Shown one piece after another: positions 50,738-61,970 of a stretch of 64,000 bases of DNA. The notes beneath the pieces were generated by a model. The model saw only the letters and a list, made by a program, of their open reading frames with translations, was not told the origin of the DNA and made no database searches. The stretch's first letter is position 1; every line of letters starts with the position of its first letter. This DNA is from Membranipora membranacea (Eukaryota > Bryozoa > Gymnolaemata > Cheilostomatida > Membraniporidae). The stretch lies in contig OU612065.1 of assembly GCA_914767715.1 (NCBI GenBank), positions 8,184,001 to 8,248,000 on the forward strand, given 5' to 3'. Position numbers and translations under genes: made by a program.

Positions 50738-53700
50738 TCATATTTTTAGACACTGAGGAATTGAGGTCCAATTTCCATCACTCTGACACCTTATAAAAGC
50801 TCCTCCTAATCTTCTGTATCCGACTGGGCAGGTGACAGCTACATATCCTCGAAAAGTAAACTCCTTACCATGAACTATAGCTTGATCACCCACAGATGGC
50901 TCCCCACAAGATATCTCTAAAATAATATGAATAAATGCGAAACTGTTAGGTTGAGGTTTATTTAGATGATTGAAAATGCATATTATTCTATCTCAACCAA
51001 ATAAAAATGTTCGATGAGCGCGCGGTTTAGAAACAAATTACAAAAGCCAGAATTAACTTGTGTTCAGAAACCGTGTGCATAGTGTGCCCAAACAGTGTTT
51101 TTGGCAGGTCTAGGTGTAGGGCTGTTCTTGCTTGAAAGGTGGTTTGTGGTTGGTGGATAACATCCTAAGGTTTTCTGCGAGAACATTGTTGCGAAAATCA
51201 ATGAGCGGTAAGAAGTGGTTATTTTTCCATATTAATCCGAGGGTGTATTGGAAAATCATTTTGTTGAGGGTTCATTGTAAATTTGATCTGATGGTGGTGT
51301 TCACACTCCTGTGGTGAACTGGCATGCTTTCAGCTGATATGAATTCAGATTCACATGCAGATGTATTTGAGTTCTATTTGCAGCATTGTAAAAAATCTGC
51401 AATTATTACTTTGAAAGTAACTCATGATTTTAGCAGGAAGATTCAGGTAAACTTCTGCTGGTCATATCATATATTATTCATGTTGCTAACACGACACTCA
51501 CTTTCACAGCTGCCGCTCTGATGCTGCCATGTACTATTATCTGAACAGATGAGGTCTACTGATCCAGTATATCCAGCAGAGCATGAATAAGTCACAGATT
51601 CTCCCTCATAGTACTGCTGCTGCCGCGGGAGATACGATCCTTCCTCTACATGTGTATCTGGTGGCCGGGGCTGTCGGCAAGTTTTCAATGCTGAAGAAAG
51701 AAAAGTTTAGTTAAATGTGGGCCAACTTATTTTCTTGGACAAAATATCTTTTGAGGGGACTGTGTGATATTGCCATCGTCAACACATATATTACTTTATA
51801 GGTGACAAGGTGATCATGTGACACTAGGCTTCATTGACAATCAGATCTGGATAATTTTGCTAATTTTGATAATCTCTGCTTACTTGTAGGCCAAAGATAT
51901 CTAATTCCATTGGTTAAATCCCCATTTTGTAATCAAAAGCTATATATTCTACATGAAATGGCTTGACACCGGAATACCATCAACAGGGCCTGTATGAGAT
52001 AATGAAGCAAATCAACTGAGATTTGTCTCACCAATGTAGTACACTAAATATCTGTAAATAAGTGCCTGAAAAAAGAATGTCTAACACAAGGTCAACTCAC
52101 GACTACAGAATGGAGTACTAGTCTTTGTCACGTTCCAGTCACCATTTCCACATTTGTAAACTGCTGAAGGTTTGATATCATAACCTCGACTACATCCCAA
52201 ACGTACTGTGTCATTGACGTTGTAATCTTCCATCAATGGATGGATCTGTCTTCTTGTTGACGAGACAATCATCATGTTCTCTTCTAGTCTAATTGGTGAG
52301 CATGTCACTTCTACACAAATAAAACAGAAATGAGAGGATTATGGAGCAAAGAGAGTCCCTGTGTGTGAAGCTCTTCTTCGGGGATATTAGATACAGGAGG
52401 AAGTATTTGGGGACTGCATAAGAAAAAGAGCACAATATCTGATTAAATTTCCCACTCGTTTTCTCTCAATGGTTTTGGAGGAAAAATTAGAGAAATTGTG
52501 ATGATTGTTAGGCATGCAGTTTCCATTGCTGTTTCACACTAAGGTTTTTGTAAAAAATTAATTCAATGTGGGCAGGCCCGACGCATTGTGTTTTGTCTAC
52601 GGGAGAGTCATTAATTTATATGCCTTTCAAATGAAAGGAATGGACAGAGCAGCCCAAAAATTATGATTGTAATAATAATACCATGGGTGAAGCATGCGTG
52701 GACTAAGTTGGTCGGAAGAAGGCAACTGTAATTACAGGCAAAAGATACTAAAATTGAACTGTGACAGGCAATTTCTTCTTTGCTACAGTGGTCCGCATAT
52801 CTCATCGCTCATACAACTCCTTGGTTTATCTCACCCTATGATCACACGTGGCCATATTTCCTCTATAATAATTTATCAATGATCTGGTTTGAGCCAGTGG
52901 CCGTAGCTGACTCAGTGTGAAAAGCATAGAAGGATACTAGTCATTGGACTTTAGGTCAATATGTTTATAGTGATAATTAGTCTTAGTCATCAAACTTTAT
53001 CAAGTTTTCCACATATCAGCAGAGATCAAGTAATCCACAGATCAAGTGCTCGAACTTTGACTGGGTTAATCTGGTCCTTTGGTTATACTGAGTAATACTT
53101 CCTCTAAATTAATCTATTGTTGATCTGGTATGACTAAGCGGTGAGAGCTGACTCAATGTGAGAAATGTACAGGTGACATTAGTCATTGTGTTTGTGTCCT
53201 ATGCTATGTCTAGTCTTAGTCATTATGTCAACTTCCTCAGAAATTAGATAATAGTAATAATAATAATGTTTATAGTTAAAACGATACAATTAATCATTTC
53301 TCTGCAAATAATATAAAACTGCATTTAAGCTATAGAGTTGTTATAAAATAGGTAATAGCTATCAGGTAGTGGAGAATAATACTACCTTATCATTATTCAA
53401 ATATTTTATATTATCCACATCCTCATCGAAACAACCTCCCTTTAGTGCTGTCACTGCATACCAGCCTACCAGGGTATGAAACCCACTTTTATACCACCAT
53501 TCCTTATAAGGAGAGTTGAACAGGCAGAACTAAAGAGGATATAATATCCTTACATCCTTACCAATACAACTGGTAGTTATGCTAGTCCAGAGACCATCTT
53601 CTTCACAAACTATTCTGTTTGGGCCATCCATTTTATATCCTTCATTGCAACTCAATATAGCTAATGCCTTGTAGCTGTATCCCATTATCACAATTGATCT

Positions 53701-54084
53701 GAAATTGAAACGAGTAATGATGATGGTAGAAGTGACTCAACTCTGGATTTCTTTCGGTCAGAGAACGGTAATAAAAGTATGCATGATGGGGTGTTAATGT
53801 ATCCCGGAAAAACCTTTATTTCTTTTCACACAGAACCTCAACAGAAAAACTATATACAGCTTACAGCTTATACACTGCAGCACCCTTTTATATTACTTCT
53901 CTGCTCCACACCTACCCATTATTCACAGATTGGTTTATAGTGGGACAGTATCTTTTGGTCTATTGTGGGTATGGTGATGACCAGCTTCCAGAAGTATCAC
54001 ACGACAATATGGACGGAACCTCAAGCTCATAACCAGCCTGGCAGTCTATCTGTAGCTCATCTCCATAATAAAACACTGAGGCAT
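50738..54084 (-). pseudogene. CCP/sushi-repeat protein gene, 3' exons, with in-frame TAG
   Basis: Five exons join in one frame: 53916-54084, 53562-53698, 52101-52310, 51502-51690 and 50738-50916, ending in TGA. They encode part of one CCP and four complete ones, each with the four-cysteine and Trp pattern (for example VTYSCSAGY, LICSDNSTW, GSCE; then VTCPVGYRRLGGAF, WTSIPQC). CCP modules are extracellular recognition domains of complement regulators, selectins and many invertebrate receptors. The chain ends right after the last CCP, with no membrane segment. The first exon listed has an in-frame TAG at 53960-53962, where the fourth cysteine of its CCP should be, yet the reading frame before and after it is a good CCP. 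So the gene is a recent pseudogene, carries a null allele, or has a base error. A partial upstream exon may lie at about 61190-61313. Confidence 0.7.
52878..53223. repeat. Diverged tandem pair (about 110 bp, 240-bp spacing)
   Basis: The segments at about 52878-52990 and 53118-53223 share GATCTGGT, GCTGACTCA-TGTGA and AGTCTTAGTCAT in the same order. They lie in an intron of the CCP gene. Confidence 0.55.
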
Positions 54085-55574
54085 CTACAGATAAATAGCA
54101 TCAATATAGATGGTTAATATAGATATATCAACACATGGTTAGATGCCTCCAAATTTTCTGCAGTTCATGCATTACAAAGGATTTGATAACTTTGGATTTC
54201 TTTGATGAGCAGAATCAGAGGAAATTGATGTTGGAAAGAAACAGAGAGGTTCTGGTTGGTGATACCATAGCCACTTTAGTTTCCTTTACATATCACAGCC
54301 TGAGATCTTAGTCAAAATGGTAAAGCTCACTGGCGAAACAAATCTCATAGCTAGCCTCCTATCAATAAACTACCTCTCGGAGAGGGAGTTCATTGTTCCT
54401 ATCTATCTATTTAGCTGAAATTCCATCTTTTTAGTATTAATTTTTATCTAAACTGCAGCAGTGATGTTATAGCACAACTTCCGCGCCATTCATTATCTAC
54501 ACAGTCAAAAGCCAAACTATCTATCACAACAATAATAAACCCTGATCAATAGGGCCTTTGGAATCAGATTTCTAACCACATCAATTAAACGATAGTTTAA
54601 ACCCTTTTTCAGTTCCGACAGAGAATGAGACAGTGGTCTTTTGCATTCTTTGGAATTTCCTCCCCTTGCCTGCCTTGTGAATTTAAATAGCTACGGTAGC
54701 ATTAAAAATCAGCATATCAGGAGCACCTGCCTGATGTTGCAAGCCTATTCAAAAGTTTATTTCATTTTTGTCATGTGATAGAATCTCAAGCACAATGATA
54801 CGTTTAGCCTTAACCTGAAGTTGGACCGATGACAGGCCAAAAATAATCAAATTAAAAAATGTCGGGATTATTTATTTCTCACATAACAAATTAATTCAGA
54901 TATGAGATGAAATTTTTTAACAAAAGTGCGCAAACTTCAACCAGTTCCCAGCTGATGATTGAGACTTAAGGCTTCATTTTAAGTAACATTAATGGAGAGT
55001 TAATACACTGAGAGGGTGTTTGAAGTCTGGGAAGTGCGCAGATTCTGTATGTTAAGCAATGGGGAAATAATTCTAGGTGTCTTGCCCATATACAAGTTTT
55101 CTCAATATGAACAATAATAATAAAAATGGAATATATATATATATATTCAAGATCGTACCAAGGTATTATAAATGCAAGGCGAAAGGTGTGGTTGCTAATT
55201 TCGTTACATATATTCATATCACAGTTGTTAATTGTTGGTTAAAAGCGTTAGACTATATGCCTAATTTCCGCCAACTATCACAAAATTTTTATCTTTGCTA
55301 TTAGGAAGCAACATCGCCATGTTCCAATCACTGGCGCTAGATATTATCTTGGTCCGAGTAAAGCGAAATGGATAACATATATAATTCAGATATAAGGCTA
55401 TTTGTGATAAGTGATTCACGTTAAGTGTATCCGTCCGCTGCCGTTAAATGATGGAAATAATTATTGTGAATGTGATAAATGTGGTCTAGCCGTAACCAAT
55501 AATGGCTCTAAGAGTGACAATTGCATACATTAAAAAAAGTATTAGTTTTAATCTGGATGTTTACAGAGCTATTG

Positions 55575-56078
55575 CCAGTTTTCTGAGCTCTTATTTATGC
55601 CTCAATTCGGAGTTGTCCTCTCTCCAGTTTGGTACTTTTAACCCACGCTGCATAGGAAAAACCTGCTGAAAGAGGGTTATATTGAAAACCGCTAATTTTA
55701 GGATAAAAATGATTTTTGATTCAGATTCTGCACCATTGAAAACCCTGGGAGACAGGGTTTCCAAATCATTTGAGGCTTGAATGTTGATACATCTTAATTT
55801 TAGTGACAAAACTCATGAAAGATTCTGCCAAATTGTCCGCAAAACCGGCGGAAAATGCTATAATTGACTATCCAAATACTAAAATTATTTCCCAAACTAT
55901 GTCCGTATGAGTTTTCAATGTTGCAGATTCTGAATCAAAAATAATTTTTTTCCTACTATAAGCAGTTTTCAAGATAACCCTCTTTTCAGCACGTTTTCCT
56001 ATGCGGCGTGTGTGAAAAGTACCAAACTGGAGAGAGGACAACTCCAAATTGAGGCCTAAATCAGAGCTCAGAAAACTG
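55575..56078. mobile_element. Inverted-repeat element of about 504 bp, non-autonomous
   Basis: The left arm (about 55577-55740) and right arm (about 55922-56078) are reverse complements with moderate divergence. Ends are CAGTTTTCTGAGCTC and GAGCTCAGAAAACTG. Flanks GCTATTG (55568-55574) and TCTATTG (56079-56085) match at six of seven positions. The centre is short and non-coding. It is larger than the micro-palindromes but similar in form. Confidence 0.75.
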
Positions 56079-56199
56079 TCTATTGTTGAGGGTTGTAGAA
56101 GGAAAATACTAGAAAGTGATAAAATTGTGAACAGGGATAAGTTAAATCAACGGGAATTGTCAGATACTGTATCAAACTATATATAGTTTTTGATAAACT

Positions 56200-56520
56200 C
56201 AAGGAGGTAGCTAAGTTGGTTAGAGCGCCTGCCCTCTGACACGCAAGTTTTGGAGGTTTCGGGTTCAAATCCAGTTGCAGTCTACCGACTACTGGGGGCT
56301 CAATTGACGCCCAGGTGCGCTCCGACCTGCCTGCAAACTGAGAGCAACTTGGCACCGAATATGGCGGCCGCGCCCTTAAGGCATGTGCACCTTTGTTTCT
56401 CAGTCTACGGTTTTAACCCACATTTAAATAATACATGATATGAAGATTGTGTTACTCATGGTAACTGGTAGTGGCGTTCCATGGTTGATGATGGAATAAC
56501 CACTATAAGCGACCCGGGTA
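56200..56520 (+). mobile_element. tRNA-derived SINE candidate
   Basis: An A-box-like TAGCTAAGTTGGTTAGAGCG (from 56208) and a B-box GGTTCAAATCC (56262-56272) are spaced as in tRNA genes. The sequence before the A box does not pair with that after the T arm, so there is no acceptor stem and this is not a functional tRNA. A GC-rich body (AATATGGCGGCCGCGCCC) follows. This is the usual shape of a tRNA-headed SINE. The 3' end is a guess. Confidence 0.6.
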
Positions 56521-59100
56521 AGGTTTGAGCGCTTAAACTATAACAGTAGAAGCGTGTTATTGTTTGTCTTTCTACATACACTCCTCCTTCCTCTGAACAC
56601 TGTATGTTTATATAACATGCATACATCATGCAGTATTAAGTGTTTTATTCCATTAACAAGCGCAGAAGTTGAGTGCTTCTGTTCTGCTAAATACCACTTT
56701 CCCTTCTTGCAAATTATAAAATTGTGGTCATAGCTGATTATGCATTAAGAGGCTCTTAGAAAATCATTTCAGTAGGGCTGATCCGTAATGGTCATAGACA
56801 TAACTCAACGCCTTCATCTTCTTAGATCGAATATGATGCATAATTCATTACAAACTCACTCCAAAGTGAACGTGAGTTACATCAGTTACTAGTTACGCTT
56901 TCATGTATACTGGGGTGAACAGTTAGACTTATGGAACATTCACAGCTTCAACCTCGTGTAAAGACAGTCAGCTTAAACCTGAACATACATTCTTTATATG
57001 CCTGTATAGCAAAACAGCGTTCAGATTGATACAGTAACCTACAATACAGTTACTAGCGCCTGACCATCTGCTTTTCCTATCAATAACTGTGATATCACAG
57101 AATTTTCCGATGTTTACGTTTTAATCCTGAGTGTGGTGAAGGTAACGTCCTGCGAGGGCATGGCAACATTAGGCTGGTGGTGTCTTTTCCAAGTCATGCA
57201 GATCGACACGAGGTCAGTAAAACCGGATGCAATCAAGCAAAACCTGCTTTGTTTGAAATATCCAAAATTAAGTTAATCTGGTTGAACTGGTGGTGAAACT
57301 TTTGAGATGTACGTGACCAGTCAAATAATTCCCTGCTTTTTGTTATCATCGGATCAAGATCCTGTCAGGACTAGTTCTAGCAAGGATGAAAAAACTGAGA
57401 GGGGGGCTAATCTGCTTTCATGTACCTGTGAAAATGGCTTTATCTGGTAAAAGGATTTTGGAGGTATCAAAGGATTACCGAATACATGTGAGGGCTTGAC
57501 AAGAGAGACATGAGTGCTATTGGCACCTGACTGAAGGTCATCTCTTACGAATTTTTTTGCTTTTGGTTCCAACAAAAAACGGTTTTATGCAGGGCTGAAC
57601 CTGCAACTGTTGTAACGTAACTTTTTCTATTGGAGAAAGGGGCCAAGGTAAGGACTAAGAATTTTCATTTCAATTGGTTTTCAAGTTATGAGAGCCTTGA
57701 TAGGGGATACAAATTACTCATTGCAGAATTGAATGGTCGCGCTGCCATTAAATGCCGAATAAGTTAGTCAGACTAAGACATAAAAACCTTTTTAAAAAGA
57801 CTTATCGAAGCAACCAAAAATTATCCATTACTTCATTTGCATGTCGGATATAATGGATCAATTCGATAGTGATCAGAGCTGATTGTCCTGTCTGTTCCAT
57901 TACCAAAAACTGCCCAACAGTCCACTAAAAAGGTTATGGCTGCTATTCCTGGCTATTTTTTGCACTTACATAGATAATAATTTTAATTCAAGGCTAATGC
58001 AATATTTTGGATCGGTGGTCTGCTCTTCACACTGGCTTGGGGCAGTGTACCATCTAATATGAAAACCACGAAGTACCGGCATCTCTGATTTAAAAGTTTA
58101 CTCTATTTAGAGGAACAAAATGCACTGATAGCTAGAAGTGAAAGAATGGTATTCTCCTCAACACACAGGGTTGGCTGGATGCTGGGGCCTGCCATGAGGA
58201 GGTTGTACTAGAGGAGGCAACAAAAGAGCGCTTGGCACATGTGTGTTGTGCAGGTGTAAGCGCGCAACAGTATGTTATACCTGCAAGCTAAGAATATAAT
58301 ACAAGCAATACAAGCAATGTAGTTCATTGATACAAGTGAAGCCAGATGAGTGATGCTATCACACCGTGTTATGTGGTGACATGCCTACTTGGTTGGTCGG
58401 TGCCGAGACGGAGATGCTAAGAAAACTTGTTTGCAAAAAACTTTGTATTATAATCAATCTGCACCAGACTCAAGGCTAACTTCGATCAAAATTTTGTATT
58501 TTCTACGAAACTACACAGACAAATTAAATGAATCAGGCTGACATCTGACATATGTGTATTTTAGTGTCTAGTATGGAAATATAACTGATGAAATCACAGG
58601 AATGATACCGCCAGCTCTTGGAGCTCAAACATATTGTCCAGAAATGCTACCGCAGTCAGATTTTAATATTGAACCTCGAGTCCCACAAAGAATATATAAT
58701 ATATATATATATGGTTAAATAATAATGATAAAAATATCAACAGGAATTAAACCCAGTGCTGATTAGGAATTTAGATCATTAAGTCTTTTTGTTCGTTTTT
58801 ATTGTAAAATGCTTTGTTATTTTAGAGCAGGTAAAACTTGATGTAGACAAACTATTTAGAATTCATATATACAAATATGCAAATATACAAATATACAAAT
58901 AATACATTATTGAAAAAGATTAGCATCGATTATCAAAATCAGATCTTATAGAGAAAAAGATATAAAATTTACAGAGAATTTACATTTTCCACATAATATT
59001 TACAAATTACTTTTACAGCTTATATGTGTCATATTTACAAAGAGGCGCAATTATTTACAAAAAAATGGCATCATAGTAGCACATAGGATTGCATCCACAG
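56521..59100. other. Intergenic or intronic sequence without supported gene
   Basis: Open frames are short and featureless (for example 57354-57575 on -). AT dinucleotide runs near 58690 and a 9-bp ATATACAAA repeat near 58865-58905 are the only low-complexity features noted. If the CCP exon near 61.2 kb belongs to the downstream exons, this is part of its long intron. Confidence 0.4.
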
Positions 59101-59116
59101 GTATTGTAAACTGTAC

Positions 59117-59122
59117 TTTAAT
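59117..59122 (-). terminator. ATTAAA polyadenylation signal of the 95-aa gene
   Basis: TTTAAT on + reads ATTAAA on -, about 107 bp after the TAA. It is a common variant signal at a suitable distance. Confidence 0.4.
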
Positions 59123-59228
59123 GTAATATACATTTGTACAAAAAAAATATAGCGTCGTTATTCTTTCACCGAGGTGCAAATCATAAAAATGGTGCACCAC
59201 TTTTCACCTGGTGGGTAGAATATGAGAG

Positions 59229-59652
59229 TTAGATGGTGGATAGTCGGTGAGATCGAGCACCAGTAGAGTATGTCGAGTATTTCTCACGCATGGCACTTAG
59301 TCGGTTCTCGTGACCTTTTCTCTTTTCAGGGTTGGTTGACATAAACCTGAAGCTCAATCTTGTGAACTCTCTCATGGTCACCTTCTTTATTTCATTCAGA
59401 GAGTCGTCAATCTGCAAAAATTAAATATCAAAATTAAATAAATGCTTGCGTATTTGAAGCTTGATGTGTGAATATGAAAGTTTATAACATAATTTCAAGT
59501 AATGCAAATGCAGAATATTAAACATTCTAAAGTTTGACATATCTTACCTGTTCTTCAATAGAAGGAGATCGCAGTACAATTGGAACGGGTTTTTTGCAGG
59601 GTATTATAAAACAGCAGAGCTTCTCTAGTGCTTTCCTTAGTTTAGACACCAT
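59229..59652 (-). CDS. Small basic protein of unknown function (95 aa, two exons)
   Basis: Exons 59548-59652 and 59229-59411 join in phase 0 through a GTAAG donor and a TTTTTGCAG acceptor, giving 95 aa from the ATG at 59650-59652 to TAA. The product is basic and has no transmembrane helix. It begins MVSKLRKALEKLCC, with a short cysteine pair and IIPCKKPVPIV, and the second exon is Arg/Lys-rich (MREFTRLSFRFM, NPEKRKGHENRL). I do not recognise the family. A TATA box upstream and an ATTAAA downstream frame it as a compact gene. It lies on the same strand as the CCP exons and may be nested in their intron. Confidence 0.65.
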
Positions 59653-59736
59653 TTTCAGTTTATATCACAGCTAGTAAGTTAGTCTTGTTATCTGAGAGAG
59701 TTTACAGTTTATGTCCTTGTCGGTATGAGGTTCCAG

Positions 59737-59744
59737 TATTTATA
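59737..59744 (-). promoter_or_regulatory. TATA box (TATAAATA) of the 95-aa gene
   Basis: CTATAAATAC reads on the - strand about 85 bp upstream of the ATG, predicting a start near 59710. Confidence 0.55.
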
Positions 59745-60492
59745 GTCGTCAGATCTCACACTTGTATGTTCTCACACCTGTCCACTCTCATATCTATGCA
59801 TTAACACGTGTGATAGATAGACCATGTAGTGTCGATGTCGAGTGTTAATGGGAGACAGCAAGACATCAGTGTTATGATCAAATAGACTTCTCGGAGCAGA
59901 ATAGCAAAAAATTCTTGATGCGCTGTATAGAGAACTCATCATGAACGCTTTTTTCCCTGTCTTTACCTACCATAGTACTAACATGCTTTTCTGCATGGTG
60001 TTTCACTTCAACTTCTGGGCTAATTGGTCAATCACCTTTTTACATTCACATTATATCCATCAATGTCTCAAATTACATTTAAGGATGGATATGCATAACC
60101 TCCTGAGATAAAGCTGCATATAAAATGCTCCTCCTGATTTTGTTTATTTGCTCGTTTTGATGGCGCCCTGCAGGTCACATGACTGGTCACAACATAACAT
60201 TATTTCAGTCTAATGAAAGTATTGGCAGTAATGTGATGATAGCTTTCATGGTAGCGATGAAGATAGCTTAGGAAATTAATCTTAAGCTATTTATTTATTT
60301 AATTTAATTTTTTATTTTTTTTTATTTATTTATTCAATTCTACAAATTTCATAAATTTCCATATTCAACATCCAGTGTGGATTGCTTGAGTAGTTTAAGC
60401 ACAAAGTCTTGATAAAAGTAGATTGGTTAATGTTGTCGATCGAATGTGATAATGGTGTGTGGGAAATTCCAACATTATAATGTAATTGGGAA

Positions 60493-60753
60493 ATGAACAC
60501 AAAGGGCTTGCAACAACAAGTGGAAAGGTGGATAAAACCAAATATCCTTGCATGCGATTTCAACCTACACACAAAAAATTCCGATGTCGATGTCCAAGAC
60601 TTAGGGTATCATAACGCTATCAACAAACTAACCTGTTTTATACCTCCGAAATACTCTCAACACCAGGATAACGAAAAACTACCCTTTTATTATATCAAGT
60701 GGGGTGATATAACGTCCTATCTTTGTAGTTATGGTCTTTTTTATCATAAATAG
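60493..60753 (+). CDS. Unconfirmed 86-aa open frame
   Basis: An ATG-initiated frame with no recognisable domain, signal or membrane helix and no splice partners. Composition is protein-like (MNTKGLQQQVERWIKP...), but chance cannot be excluded. Confidence 0.15.
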   Translation: MNTKGLQQQVERWIKPNILACDFNLHTKNSDVDVQDLGYHNAINKLTCFIPPKYSQHQDNEKLPFYYIKWGDITSYLCSYGLFYHK

Positions 60754-61189
60754 GAGGATGTGATTTTACTACAGATATTATCAACTCCATTTTTGATAGC
60801 CTGTCACGATTTGATAGATGACGTGTTTAACTGCGTAATTATTGAAGCAAGCAATCAACAACCAATCAGCATAGAGGATCGTCCAGATCACTCGGGCAAA
60901 AGACCAACAAGTTCGATGTCCACTTAACACGAGTAATCACTCGTGCAGATCCACCGATTAATCACTCGTGACCCCAAATCGATGTAAAAATCGTCTCGTG
61001 TAGCTACGCCTTTAACCGGCTGTGAGTCATGTGTGTTGAACCCACAAAAGTCGCAAACGTCAAAACGTCGCAATCTAGCGTTCCACTAACGTCGCAATCC
61101 CAACACACGTGCTTATCACTCGCTTAGATGCCAAAAATGAGTAATGACTCACCTTCCTAACACCTTAGGCTGGCCTCGCTGAGCTCTGC

Positions 61190-61313
61190 CGACAGCTCAG
61201 ATATTGTACATGTTCCGTTGTTGGCTGTGGGCCTGATATCTCACACAATCGGGGTGTACAGACAGGCATCTCATCACTCCAGGATAATCCATCACAATGA
61301 ATCACTGCCGATC
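61190..61313 (-). CDS. Partial CCP/sushi exon, possible upstream exon of the CCP gene
   Basis: After an acceptor at 61314-61315 the frame reads the second half of a CCP and the start of the next (VIHCDGLSWSDEMPVC, then RLCEISGPQPTTEH), before a stop near 61165. It supplies the first cysteine that the 53916-54084 exon needs, and the phase (1) can be matched, but only with a weak donor (GTCGGC). It is either an upstream exon of that gene across a 7-kb intron or an orphan exon. The 3' boundary is uncertain. Confidence 0.5.
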
Positions 61314-61344
61314 CTAGAAATAAGGTAATATGATGGTAAACAAC

Positions 61345-61380
61345 CATAGACTTAATATACTATAGTATATTAAGTCTATG
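61345..61380. mobile_element. 36-bp perfect palindrome with 8-bp target duplication
   Basis: A perfect palindrome with arm CATAGACTTAATATACTA and no loop, flanked by TAAACAAC on both sides (61337-61344 and 61381-61388). It is the cleanest loop-free example in the window, 32 bp upstream of the CCP exon. Confidence 0.85.
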
Positions 61381-61970
61381 TAAACAACTTATACATCATA
61401 CAGTCACCAAGTTATAAGGGTTTGTCGTAACAATGTAACAGAATACATCATAACAAACAGCAGGAAACTTATAAATCTTTAATAACCAGCTTTTGGGAAA
61501 CCGAAACTCGAAACAACTTGGTTCAATTACTTAATGCACATGACATACCCTATCACTATCTGCTAACTCTGAAAGTAAAAGCAGATGCAAGGAAGTAGGA
61601 ATCTTAGGTTTAAGCCTCGGTTTGATACATGAAAATTCAGGGTCATTTTTTTAAAGAGTTGCCTTGGGTAAAAAAAAGGTCAAAATGCAGTGATTTATAT
61701 GCCATTTCTTGTTTAGACTCATCATATCCCTGTGCATGTGGCCTCCATGGATATTGTATGATAAAAAATGATTACTACTTCTTTGCAAATCCCATCATTT
61801 TGGATTGTGGCAGCAAATCAATTCAGCTGAGGCAGGCCATGACTGCATATAGTAACTTTGCCGCAAGTTGTTGAATAGAACCATGATTGCTAAACCCTAC
61901 ACACAGTGGAAAGACCCCAGCAGTACAAAAACTAAGTGTTTTGTGCTACATGTATTACGATGACCTTGCG

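Noticed and set aside
50568-50771. Separate 67-aa gene, repeated at 62935-63138
   Set aside because: The frame overlaps the last CCP exon in a different frame and exists twice only because the segment is duplicated.
56208-56280. Functional tRNA gene
   Set aside because: A and B boxes are present, but the 5' and 3' ends do not pair as an acceptor stem and the T stem has mismatches.
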